In this document: positions 1 to 5,788 of the stretch, one piece after another
How positions within the stretch are numbered: position 1 is the stretch's first letter
How the letters are laid out: every line of letters starts with the position of its first letter
NCBI GenBank assembly: GCA_011041825.1
Contig: DRAO01000114.1
Coordinates: forward strand, 1-9,705
Direction of reading: 5' to 3'
Length of the DNA: 9,705 bases
Source of the DNA: Chloroflexota bacterium
GTDB lineage: Bacteria > Chloroflexota > Anaerolineae > SpSt-600
Position numbers and translations under genes: made by a program
Notes under the pieces: generated by a model
Told to the model about the DNA's origin: nothing
The model's input: only the letters and a program-made list of their open reading frames with translations
Databases searched by the model: none

Positions 1-21
1 ATTTGAGGAAGAACGGCGTGG

Positions 22-40
22 CACTTTTTCAACACCCTCC
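22..40 (+). repeat. Right end of a MITE-like repeat (copy 0), rest before window
   Basis: The 17-nt string CTTTTTCAACACCCTCC at 24-40, preceded by GCA, matches the right end of the complete copy at 47-231 (GCACTTTTTCAGCACCCTCC) with one difference. It is probably the terminus of another copy whose body lies left of the window or is lost. Together with the left end of the next copy it forms a 12-bp inverted repeat (25-36 with 51-62, loop 14 nt). Confidence 0.6.
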
Positions 41-46
41 CTTGCA

Positions 47-231
47 AGAAGGTGTTGAAAAACTCCGGGGTTAAACCTGCCCCCGAGAGCTTAGGGAAAA
101 AGAGTAGTATTTTCTTGCACGGCGGCGAAGCCGCCGTGCAAGAAAATACCCTCAAAAGGCTTTTTTAACCTGCCTTGAGCGAAGGACGTTCATCAAGCAA
201 AATGAGAATAGCACTTTTTCAGCACCCTCCT
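47..231 (+). repeat. MITE-like palindromic repeat, copy 1
   Basis: Non-coding element of about 184 bp with imperfect terminal inverted repeats: AGAAGGTGTTGAAAAA at the left and TTTTTCAGCACCCTCCT at the right. Between them are a perfect 19-bp-stem hairpin (108-148) and a shared block CTTTTTTAACCT (about 160-171). The copy at 238-421 is homologous in reverse orientation: both ends, the CTCC after the left end, an AGGGA...AAAAAG block, the central hairpin and the CTTTTTTAACCT block line up in the same order at similar spacing. No transposase is visible and no ORF fits, so this is most likely a non-autonomous mobile element. I cannot assign the parent IS family from sequence alone and see no clear target duplication. 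Confidence 0.7.
108..148. repeat. Perfect 19-bp hairpin inside repeat copy 1
   Basis: Arms 108-126 and 130-148 are perfectly complementary with loop GAA (127-129). The apex reads GCGAAGC, a heptamer known to fold into an unusually stable DNA mini-hairpin. The lower stem is A/T-rich and the upper stem G/C-rich. There is no T-run immediately after either arm, so a plain intrinsic terminator is unlikely. Confidence 0.85.
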
Positions 232-237
232 TTACCG

Positions 238-421
238 AGAGGGTGCTGAAAAAGCGCCATACTGTTCTTGCTCAATGGATTCCTCCGGCGGGGGGAGGTT
301 AAAAAAGCATTTTTGAAGTGTTTTCTCGTGCGGGGGCTTCGCCCCCGCACGAGAAAACACCCCTTTTTCTATCCCTAGCCTGCGGAGTGGTTTCCAACCC
401 TGGAGTTTTTCAACACCCTCT
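238..421 (-). repeat. MITE-like palindromic repeat, copy 2 (inverted)
   Basis: Reverse-oriented second copy, 184 bp, with 16-bp imperfect terminal inverted repeats (AGAGGGTGCTGAAAAA at 238-253 and TTTTTCAACACCCTCT at 406-421). It is bounded by ACCG at 234-237 and ACCG at 422-425, a candidate 4-bp target duplication, although a 4-bp match can occur by chance. Its central hairpin (318-360) differs in sequence from that of copy 1 but is equally perfect. Copies 1 and 2 are head-to-head, so their adjoining ends form a 16-bp stem (214-229 with 239-254, loop 9 nt). Confidence 0.7.
318..360. repeat. Perfect 20-bp hairpin inside repeat copy 2
   Basis: Arms 318-337 and 341-360 are perfectly complementary with loop TTC (GAA on the minus strand). 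In element orientation the apex is again GCGAAGC. Compared with the hairpin at 108-148 the arm differs at five positions and each change is matched in the opposite arm. A short CCCCTTTTTC tract follows on the plus strand (358-367), so weak terminator activity is possible but not convincing. Confidence 0.85.
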
Positions 422-437
422 ACCGCCCCCAAGAAGC

Positions 438-684
438 CTGGAGCTCAAAGCTCCAGACTAAACGGCGGAAGGGCACTGGAAGTGCCCTAAATAGCCCGCT
501 TCCAGCGGGCTTTCACCGCTCAGGCCGGGGCTTCCAGCCCTGGCCCATTTTTCTGATTGCCCGGAGACAAGCTCCGGGCCGCCCTTTATCTTGCTGATGC
601 TCCGCCAACACGAGGTTGGCGGTATCAATTTTTTTCGATCCAAGCTTAAACCTCCCGCAGGCTCCGAGCCTGCGGGAGGTTTAA
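438..684. repeat. Array of seven consecutive hairpins, no gene
   Basis: Seven inverted repeats follow one another: 438-456 (8-bp stem, loop CAA), 470-488 (8 bp, GGA), 493-511 (8 bp, TCC), 523-545 (10 bp with one G-T, TCC), 559-579 (8 bp), 602-622 (8 bp) and 646-684 (18 bp, loop CCG). Three share an apex CTGGAAG or its complement. The hairpin at 602-622 is followed at 629-635 by seven T on the plus strand, so it could act as a weak terminator. The last one overlaps the UPF0175 stop codon and may mark the 3' end of that transcript. The remaining spacers show no coding signal. Confidence 0.75.
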
Positions 685-983
685 TTCAAACCCCCAAGCC
701 GGGCCAGCAACTCTTCAGCTTCTTGTCTTATCTCTTCAGGAGTGAAAGGGGCAGGAATTTTCTCCTGCAAAACGAGGTCAAACATTTCATACAATGGAAG
801 CCCTGCCAGTTCTGCCGCTCGCTCTAGGGAAAGTTCTCCATGTCTGTATTTTCCCAAAGCCTGTTGGATTTTAAAACGCTTTAAACCTTCTGCAAGCATG
901 CGACGGGCTATCTCTGTTCTGGTAACCCCTTCCTGCTTCGCTATGTTTTCTAACTCCCTCAAAAGACCGGGATCTATCCTCAA
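681..983 (-). CDS. UPF0175 / ribbon-helix-helix antitoxin-like protein, 5' end lost
   Basis: The readable protein is about 100 residues from a TTG at 983-981. It starts RIDPGLLRELENIAKQEGV, a ribbon-helix-helix-like DNA-binding start, followed by TRTEIARRMLAEGLK and the UPF0175 core (about residues 37-75: QQALGKYRHGELSLERAAEL, then GLPLYEMFDLV) and an acidic tail. Family members usually begin a few residues before this point with ATG. Here homology begins right where the upstream hisG-derived sequence ends (about 985), so the native start and promoter appear to have been replaced. UPF0175 proteins are often antitoxins next to DUF3368 PIN-like toxins. No such toxin follows; the stop codon lies inside an 18-bp hairpin. 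A longer reading from GTG at 1091 exists, but its extra residues are just the hisG sequence read in another frame. It is either a decayed relic or is expressed from the TTG start. Confidence 0.6.
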   Translation of the reverse strand: MRIDPGLLRELENIAKQEGVTRTEIARRMLAEGLKRFKIQQALGKYRHGELSLERAAELAGLPLYEMFDLVLQEKIPAPFTPEEIRQEAEELLARLGGLN

Positions 984-1374
984 AGCGGACGATGATGTTG
1001 ATGGCGTACCAGTTGGGGTCGCCGCTGCGGACGTAGACACGGGAGATGGTGAGGCCCTGCAAGCCGCCGATGTCGGGCTGGGAGAAGACACGCCGGGCCA
1101 TGGCCTCAGGAGAATCGCCCCGGATGTTGGCGAAGATGGCGTAGTAGCCGGTGGCCCGCAGGTGGGGCTCCCGGTAAGGGGTGACGCCGTGCTCTTCCGA
1201 AAAGCGGCTCACCAGGTTCTGGCACCTGGTCGCCACCCGGAGGGGGTGGCCCTCCTCGGCACGGCGCCGGGCCTCTTGTAAGAGGTCGGCAATGGTGTTC
1301 ACGTCGGTCCAGGCGTCGGGCACGGCCAGCACTGCGAAGGAATCCAGCACGGCCCACTGTTGAGGCTCAGGCAT
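871..1374 (-). pseudogene. hisG: hisG remnant (ATP phosphoribosyltransferase pieces) fused out of frame to UPF0175 gene
   Basis: The 167-aa ORF starts with ATG at 1374-1372 behind a strong AGGGAGGAGG ribosome site (1390-1381). Residues ~11-70 contain AVPDAWTDVNTIADL and PLRVATRCQNLVSRF, which I recognise as the middle of HisG, where the second lobe of the catalytic domain begins. Residues ~77-130 (HLRATGYYAIFANIRGDSPE, then PDIGGLQG, then WYAINIIVR) are HisG C-terminal ACT-like domain. The first ~100 residues, about 100 residues between these blocks, and the last ~35 residues (normally with an IGGSG motif) are missing. After the VR at ~985 the frame continues only as an out-of-frame reading of the UPF0175 gene, ending at 871. 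Catalytic activity is not expected. All losses keep the frame and the ribosome site is intact, so a small protein may still be made. A -10-like TATAAT (1423-1418, minus) lies upstream without a good -35. Confidence 0.65.
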
Positions 1375-1396
1375 CGTGCTCCTCCTCCCTTGAGCC

Positions 1397-1425
1397 TTGA
1401 CACCCTTCTGGGGTTACATTATAAT
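1397..1425 (+). promoter_or_regulatory. Perfect consensus sigma-70 promoter of the polysaccharide operon
   Basis: TTGACA at 1397-1402, a 17-bp spacer, and TATAAT at 1420-1425: all twelve consensus positions match at the optimal spacing. Predicted start is near 1432, giving a leader of about 185 nt before the glycosyltransferase ATG at 1617. The -10 lies in ATTATAAT, so a minus-strand TATAAT (1423-1418) overlaps it and could serve the divergent hisG remnant. Confidence 0.8.
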
Positions 1426-1474
1426 TCGACCTTGAGGGTAGCTCCTCATTTGGTAGCATCCCATTTAACCGTGG

Positions 1475-1547
1475 TTGGCAATGTTGCCCCACGGTGGGGG
1501 CGAAAAAAGAGGAATTGGTAATGTTGCCTTAGGGCAGGGGCAAAAAA
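1475..1547 (+). repeat. Tandem direct repeat in the operon leader
   Basis: Two imperfect copies (1475-1508 and 1515-1547) with a 40-bp period share TTGGYAATGTTGCC, then an AGGG- or GGTG-like stretch, then GGGGC followed by an A-run. Copy 1 can fold GCCCC (1486-1490) with GGGGC (1497-1501), and copy 2 can fold TTGCC (1524-1528) with GGCAA (1538-1542). A weaker third echo, TATTGCCCGGAAAAA, follows at about 1574-1588. They lie between the promoter and the first gene, so an operator pair or a leader RNA element is possible. No known riboswitch class is recognised. Confidence 0.5.
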
Positions 1548-1616
1548 TCGAAGCTCCAGGCTGAAAGCTCCGCTATTGCCCGGAAAAACACGCCTTGAGA
1601 AGAGTGGTAATGCATT

Positions 1617-2558
1617 ATGCCTGATAATCTGGCTGTAATAATCGTTAGCTATAATGTCCGTTCCTTCTTAGAGAAATGCTTAAGCAGCCTCTTGGATGAG
1701 TTAAACAGCGCAGATTTTAAGGCCAGCACTTATGTGATAGACAATGCCTCCTCGGATGGGAGCCCCGAGCTGGTGCGAAAACGCTTCCCCAGCGTGAACC
1801 TCATTGCCAACGAAAGCAACCTGGGTTTCGCTGCCGCCAATAACCTGGTGATGCGGGAACTCCTTAAGGAACCCGCCCCCCCTGATTACTTTTTCCTCCT
1901 TAACCCCGATACCCAGGTATGTCAAGGGGCTATCTGCAAGCTCCTGAATTTTATGGAAAACCACCCTGTTGTGGCCGTTGCCGGGCCAAAGTTGCTCAAC
2001 CCTGATGGCTCTCTCCAGCATTCAGCCTTCCGTTTTCCAGGCCTGATGCAGGTTTTCCTCGATTTCTTCCCCCTCCACCACCGCATTGCTTCCTCACCCC
2101 TCAACGGTCGCTATCCTCGTCGCCTTTACGAACGGGGAAAGCCTTTCCCTGTGGACCATCCCCTCGGCGCAGCTATGATGGTGCGCAGGGAAGCGGTGGA
2201 ACAAGTAGGGCTGATGGATGAAGGGTTCTTTATGTATTGTGAGGAAATTGACTGGTGCATACGGTTTAGGAAGGCTGGATGGCAAATTTATTGCGTGCCT
2301 GAGGCCGAGATAGTGCATCACATCGCCCGCAGCACCTCTCAATTCCAGGATAGGATGTTCGTAGAACTGTGGCGTAGCCGCTATCGGTTGTTCACAAAAT
2401 ATCGGGGGCCGTTGTTCTTGAAAGCCCTGCGTTTGCTGGTGAAGATGGGGCTTCGCCGCAAGATTGCGGCGACCCAAGCTGCCGCCCGTAAAGGGGTTAT
2501 AACCCCTCAGGAGCTCCAGAGGCGGTTGGAAGCTTATCTGAAGGTGATGGAAATGTAA
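1617..2558 (+). CDS. Family 2 glycosyltransferase, WbbL/rhamnosyltransferase-like
   Basis: The 313-aa protein probably adds one sugar to a lipid-linked glycan at the inner face of the membrane. A GT-A fold starts at once: VIIVSYN (7-13), IDNASSDGS (41-49) for nucleotide binding, NLGFAAANN (68-76), NPDT (96-99, the metal-binding DxD-type motif), GPKLLNPDGS (123-132), and EEIDWCIR (209-216), the acidic segment that usually holds the catalytic base. The basic C-terminal ~60 residues may contact the membrane. Length and motif order fit the rhamnosyltransferase-like GT2 subgroup, but the sugar cannot be read from sequence. ATG 1617 is preceded by only a weak ribosome site (AAGAG around 1600). It is the first gene of the operon and a paralogue of the gene at 3474. 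Confidence 0.88.
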   Translation: MPDNLAVIIVSYNVRSFLEKCLSSLLDELNSADFKASTYVIDNASSDGSPELVRKRFPSVNLIANESNLGFAAANNLVMRELLKEPAPPDYFFLLNPDTQVCQGAICKLLNFMENHPVVAVAGPKLLNPDGSLQHSAFRFPGLMQVFLDFFPLHHRIASSPLNGRYPRRLYERGKPFPVDHPLGAAMMVRREAVEQVGLMDEGFFMYCEEIDWCIRFRKAGWQIYCVPEAEIVHHIARSTSQFQDRMFVELWRSRYRLFTKYRGPLFLKALRLLVKMGLRRKIAATQAAARKGVITPQELQRRLEAYLKVMEM

Positions 2559-2612
2559 GGTTTGCCAAGGAGATGCACAGGAAAAGGCAGAGCCACCGCT
2601 ATGGAGGATTGG

Positions 2613-3368
2613 ATGGGGAAGGTCAGCGTTATCATCCTGACGAAGGATGAGGAAGACAACATAGCTGATTGCATCCACAGCGCTTCCTGGGCTGATGAAG
2701 TAATCGTGTTAGATTCAGGCAGTACCGACAGGACAGTGGAGATTGCCGGGGGGATGGGGGCGAGGATTTTCACCCACCCCTTCCGCAACTATGCCGAACA
2801 GCGCAATGTGGCACTCGGGTTGGCTCAAACGGAATGGGTTTTCTTCGTAGATGCCGATGAGCGTGTCACCCCGGAGCTGGCTGAGGAGATTAAACAGGTT
2901 ATTGAAGATGAGAATTACGTCGGTTGGTGGGTGCCCCGGCAGAATTACATTGCTGGCAAGTGGATACGCTATGGGGGATGGTACCCGGATTACCAGCTGC
3001 GCCTACTACAGCCCGATAAAGCCCACTATGATCCGGTATGGGAAGTGCACGAAATAGTGATTTTAGATGGCAAAGCCGGATACTTGCGTCACCACCTCAT
3101 ACATTACAATTATCGGGATTGGAGGGAATTCGTAACCCGGCAGAAGAATTACGCTCCGCTGGAGGCCGGGGTGCTTGAGAAGCGGGGCATCCACCCCAAG
3201 CCTTGGAGCCCCATCTCTATGCCGGTGCGGGAATTCTACCGCCGATATGTAACATTAAAGGGATACAGAGACGGTTTTCACGGCTTACTCTTAGCCACGC
3301 TTATGGCCTTTTACACGATGTATGTTTACACACTGCTGCTTTCCAAGACTGCGGTGAAGGGGAAGTGA
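2613..3368 (+). CDS. Family 2 glycosyltransferase, WaaE/KdtX-like
   Basis: The 251-aa protein belongs to the GT2 subgroup typified by lipopolysaccharide-core beta-glucosyltransferases. Visible motifs are SVIILTKDEEDNI (5-17), ADEVIVLDSGSTDRT (27-41), HPFRNYAEQRN (55-65), and FFVDADERV (77-85) with the metal-binding DAD. Then come the characteristic RYGGWYPDYQLRL (119-131) and VWEVHE (142-147), and a GYRDGFHG segment (217-224) leading into a hydrophobic C-terminal helix (224-244), probably membrane-associated. I chose ATG 2613 because GGAGG lies 5 nt upstream (2603-2607); ATG 2601 and TTG 2562 are possible in-frame alternatives with poorer context. It starts 54 nt after the previous gene and is probably co-transcribed. 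The acceptor sugar is not known. Confidence 0.87.
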   Translation: MGKVSVIILTKDEEDNIADCIHSASWADEVIVLDSGSTDRTVEIAGGMGARIFTHPFRNYAEQRNVALGLAQTEWVFFVDADERVTPELAEEIKQVIEDENYVGWWVPRQNYIAGKWIRYGGWYPDYQLRLLQPDKAHYDPVWEVHEIVILDGKAGYLRHHLIHYNYRDWREFVTRQKNYAPLEAGVLEKRGIHPKPWSPISMPVREFYRRYVTLKGYRDGFHGLLLATLMAFYTMYVYTLLLSKTAVKGK

Positions 3369-3373
3369 CGTGT

Positions 3374-3391
3374 GCTTTTTCAACACCCTCC
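3374..3391 (+). repeat. Solo end of the MITE-like repeat
   Basis: GCTTTTTCAACACCCTCC here repeats the copy-0 end at 24-40 without mismatch over 17 nt. It starts five bases after the stop codon of the preceding glycosyltransferase. No body of the repeat is present on either side, so this is either a deletion remnant of a copy that once separated the genes or an end-like sequence. Confidence 0.55.
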
Positions 3392-3403
3392 AGAAACGCC
3401 ACA

Positions 3404-3432
3404 TTGACCCCCCTAGTGCTTTGTGCTAAAAT
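3404..3432 (+). promoter_or_regulatory. Internal sigma-70 promoter
   Basis: TTGACC (3404-3409), a 17-bp spacer and TAAAAT (3427-3432) give ten of twelve consensus matches. The predicted start near 3439 leaves a ~35-nt leader before ATG 3474. It would let the last two genes of the operon be expressed independently of the promoter at 1397. Confidence 0.6.
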
Positions 3433-3473
3433 AGTAATTGCTTGGTGCAAAGTTATCCCCCAGGGAAGCTCAA

Positions 3474-4382
3474 ATGCCGGATTTGGGCATTGTTATTGTA
3501 AATTACAATACCCGTGATTTATTAAAGGATTGCCTTGCCTCCGTATATGAAAGCAGGGGCGTCTCTTTCAAAGTCTGCGTGGTAGACAATGCTTCTACCG
3601 ATGGCAGCGCCGATATGGTAAGGGAATCTTTCCCCTTCGTTACCCTTATAGAAAGCCCCCATAATGGGGGGTACGCTTATGCTAACAACCTGGGGCTTAG
3701 AGCCCTGGGGTTTGAGTGGCCCCACCTGAGGGACGATGTCCCACGATATGCCCTTCTCCTGAACCCCGACACTTTGTTGCCTCCCAACGCTCTGGCGGAA
3801 ATGGTGCAGTTTATGGATGCCCATCAAGAAGCAGGGATAGCAGGACCTCGCCTCGTAAGGCAGGATGGGAGCTTGGATCTAGCGTGCAGGCGGAGTTTCC
3901 CCACTCCAGAGGTGGCTTTTTACCGGATTGTGGGCTTGAGCAAGCTCTTTCCCCGGAGCCGCCGTTTTGCCCGCTATAACCTTACTTATCTGGATCCAGA
4001 CGAGATGGCCGAAGTGGATTCAGTTGTGGGCGCCTTTATGATGGTGCGCCGGGAGGCCATCGCCGATGCAGGTCTCTTGGACGAGGACTTCTTTTTATAT
4101 GGGGAAGACCTGGATTGGGCCTATCGGATAAAGAAAGCCGGGTGGAAGGTCTATTATTACCCTCAGGTGACCGTGTTGCATTACAAGAAAGCCTCTAGCC
4201 GTCATAGCCGCCGGGCTAAAAATGAATTCTACCGCTCAATGCTCATCTTCTACCGCAAGCATTTTGCGCCTGAGACTCCCCGGTGGCTGGGTAAGCTGAT
4301 AGAACTTGGCATCTACCTGCGTTGGGGCTTGGGCATCGTCGAAGCATACGTGGGAGATTTATTTCTTAGGCCGAGGGAATGA
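3474..4382 (+). CDS. Family 2 glycosyltransferase, WbbL/rhamnosyltransferase-like
   Basis: The 302-aa GT-A enzyme resembles the gene at 1617 in architecture: GIVIVNYNTRDLL (5-17), VVDNASTDGS (36-45), NGGYAYANN (64-72), LLLNPDT (94-100, DxD-type metal site), GPRLVRQDGS (124-133), and YGEDLDWAYR (209-218) with the acidic catalytic segment. The two probably arose by duplication and add different residues to the same glycan. The start at ATG 3474 follows CAGGGAAG at about 9 nt; a TTG at 3438 would coincide with the predicted transcription start and is less likely. Its stop overlaps the next start in an ATGA (4379-4382), so the two are translationally coupled. Donor and acceptor are unknown. Confidence 0.88.
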   Translation: MPDLGIVIVNYNTRDLLKDCLASVYESRGVSFKVCVVDNASTDGSADMVRESFPFVTLIESPHNGGYAYANNLGLRALGFEWPHLRDDVPRYALLLNPDTLLPPNALAEMVQFMDAHQEAGIAGPRLVRQDGSLDLACRRSFPTPEVAFYRIVGLSKLFPRSRRFARYNLTYLDPDEMAEVDSVVGAFMMVRREAIADAGLLDEDFFLYGEDLDWAYRIKKAGWKVYYYPQVTVLHYKKASSRHSRRAKNEFYRSMLIFYRKHFAPETPRWLGKLIELGIYLRWGLGIVEAYVGDLFLRPRE

Positions 4383-5788
4383 TGATGTTCGGCTGGTTAA
4401 GGAGAAATCCAAAGGCTATCTTCCGCCTTCTGCTGGTGGGATTGGATGCCTCGATGATAAGCTTGGCCTTTTATCTGGCCTACAGATTACGCCTCTTAAC
4501 CGAGCACCAGAACCTGCCAACTACCTTCACGCCTTATCTGGGGATGTTTTCCATCTACCTTTTCACCATCCTGGTGGTCTTTTTCTTCACCCGCCTCTAT
4601 CACCGCCAGAGGGCCTTATCCCACATAGACGAACTCTCTAAAGTAGCCACGGCCACCTCGGTGGGAACCCTCATAGCCATAGCTTTGTTCTCGCTTTTCT
4701 TCAAGAACGAGATGGATTACCCCCGCCTTATGGTGGTGTATGCCTGGCTGCTCACAATCCTCTTCGTCTTCATAGGCCGCACGGCCTATGCCCGCTGGCA
4801 ATGGGCAATGCAGGCCAAAGGCTATGGCGCTTCCAACGTCCTCATTGTAGGGGCGGGAGAGATCGGACGCATAATCCTCCAGAAGATACTCCGCTCCCCG
4901 GGTTTGGGCTACAAAGTGGTGGGATTCGTGGATGACAGGGCAGAGCAGGATAAGGTTATGGGCGTGCCGGTGCTAGGAGGGGTAAAGGACCTGCGGAACA
5001 TCCTCGACAGAGAGCAGGTGAACGAGGTCATCATCGCTATGCCCGAAGCCAGCCACCAGGAAATCCTCTCCATCATCGGGATGTGTGATCGGAGCCAACT
5101 TAACATCAAGGTCTTCCCCGATGTTTTCCAGATTATGGCTGGAGAGGTGAACATAGGTGATTTGGACGGGCTCCCGCTTCTCACGGTGAGGGATGTAGCC
5201 CTGAGGGGATGGAAGCTCACCCTGAAACGGATTATGGATATAGTGGGTGCCTCGGTAGCATTGGTGCTTCTCTCGCCCCTGATGCTGTTTATGGCTATCT
5301 TGATAAAGCTGGATTCACCGGGGCCCGTGTTCTACGTTCAGGAGCGGATGGGCTTAGATGCCAAGCCTTTTCCGATGCTCAAGTTCCGTTCGATGCGCCA
5401 GGATGCCGATGCCAACGGCCCCGGTTGGACCACCAAGAATGACCCCCGTCGCACCCGGTTCGGGGCCTTCATCCGACGCTATTCGCTGGATGAACTCCCT
5501 CAGCTCATCAACGTGTTACTGGGGCATATGAGCCTGGTGGGGCCGAGGCCCGAACAGCCTTATTACGTGGAGCAATTCCGCCGCAGCATCCCCCGCTATA
5601 TGGAACGCCACCGGGAGAAGGCAGGCATCACTGGCTGGGCGCAGATACACGGCTTGCGTGGGGATACTTCCATAGCTGAGAGGACGAAATACGACCTCTG
5701 GTACATCGAGAACTGGTCGTTATGGCTCGATATAAAGATATTGATCAAGACCTTGGTGCGGATATTTACGGATAGAAGCGCTTATTGA
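4379..5788 (+). CDS. Undecaprenyl-phosphate hexose-1-phosphate transferase (WcaJ/CpsE-type)
   Basis: The 469-aa initiating transferase of exopolysaccharide or O-antigen synthesis moves a hexose-1-phosphate from a UDP-sugar to undecaprenyl phosphate. The N-terminal part has four hydrophobic segments (about 15-35, 53-72, 92-108, 117-134). A Rossmann-like CoA-binding_3 domain follows (VLIVGAGEIGR 154-164; VVGFVDDR 180-187). The bacterial sugar transferase domain is complete: KRIMDIVGA (283-291) in the re-entrant helix, DSPGPVFYVQERMG (312-325), KFRSM (335-339), the catalytic RRYSLDELPQLINVL (366-380), SLVGPRPE (385-392) and GITGWAQI (416-423). These support glucose or galactose as substrate without deciding between them. 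Starts at 4379, 4382 or 4385 are possible; GAGGG at 4374-4378 fits 4385 best by spacing. It is the last gene of the operon and its end overlaps the convergent DUF763 gene by 7 bp. Confidence 0.93.
   Translation: MMMFGWLRRNPKAIFRLLLVGLDASMISLAFYLAYRLRLLTEHQNLPTTFTPYLGMFSIYLFTILVVFFFTRLYHRQRALSHIDELSKVATATSVGTLIAIALFSLFFKNEMDYPRLMVVYAWLLTILFVFIGRTAYARWQWAMQAKGYGASNVLIVGAGEIGRIILQKILRSPGLGYKVVGFVDDRAEQDKVMGVPVLGGVKDLRNILDREQVNEVIIAMPEASHQEILSIIGMCDRSQLNIKVFPDVFQIMAGEVNIGDLDGLPLLTVRDVALRGWKLTLKRIMDIVGASVALVLLSPLMLFMAILIKLDSPGPVFYVQERMGLDAKPFPMLKFRSMRQDADANGPGWTTKNDPRRTRFGAFIRRYSLDELPQLINVLLGHMSLVGPRPEQPYYVEQFRRSIPRYMERHREKAGITGWAQIHGLRGDTSIAERTKYDLWYIENWSLWLDIKILIKTLVRIFTDRSAY

Noticed and set aside
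318..367. Strong intrinsic terminator at the 318-360 hairpin
   Set aside because: The T-run is short and separated from the stem by C residues, and the hairpin is part of a repeated element with no upstream gene.
232..432. 66-aa ORF on the minus strand
   Set aside because: It lies wholly in the palindromic repeat copy 2 and reads through its ends and hairpin; no ribosome site or domain.
458..643. 61-aa minus-strand ORF in the hairpin array
   Set aside because: Its codons are the hairpin arms themselves; composition does not look coding.
1..680. Possible CRISPR array from regularly spaced repeats
   Set aside because: There are only two or three copies of a long palindromic unit, with inverted orientation and no unique spacers of constant length.
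742..1281. 179-aa plus-strand ORF opposite hisG/UPF0175
   Set aside because: Antisense shadow; the minus strand shows recognisable family motifs and this one does not.
2573..2650. Short ORF starting at ATG 2573 between the first two glycosyltransferases
   Set aside because: It ends after ~25 residues, overlaps the real start in another frame and its ribosome site is too close to the ATG.
2094..2678. 194-aa minus-strand ORF
   Set aside because: Antisense to two glycosyltransferases with full catalytic motifs; no start signal.
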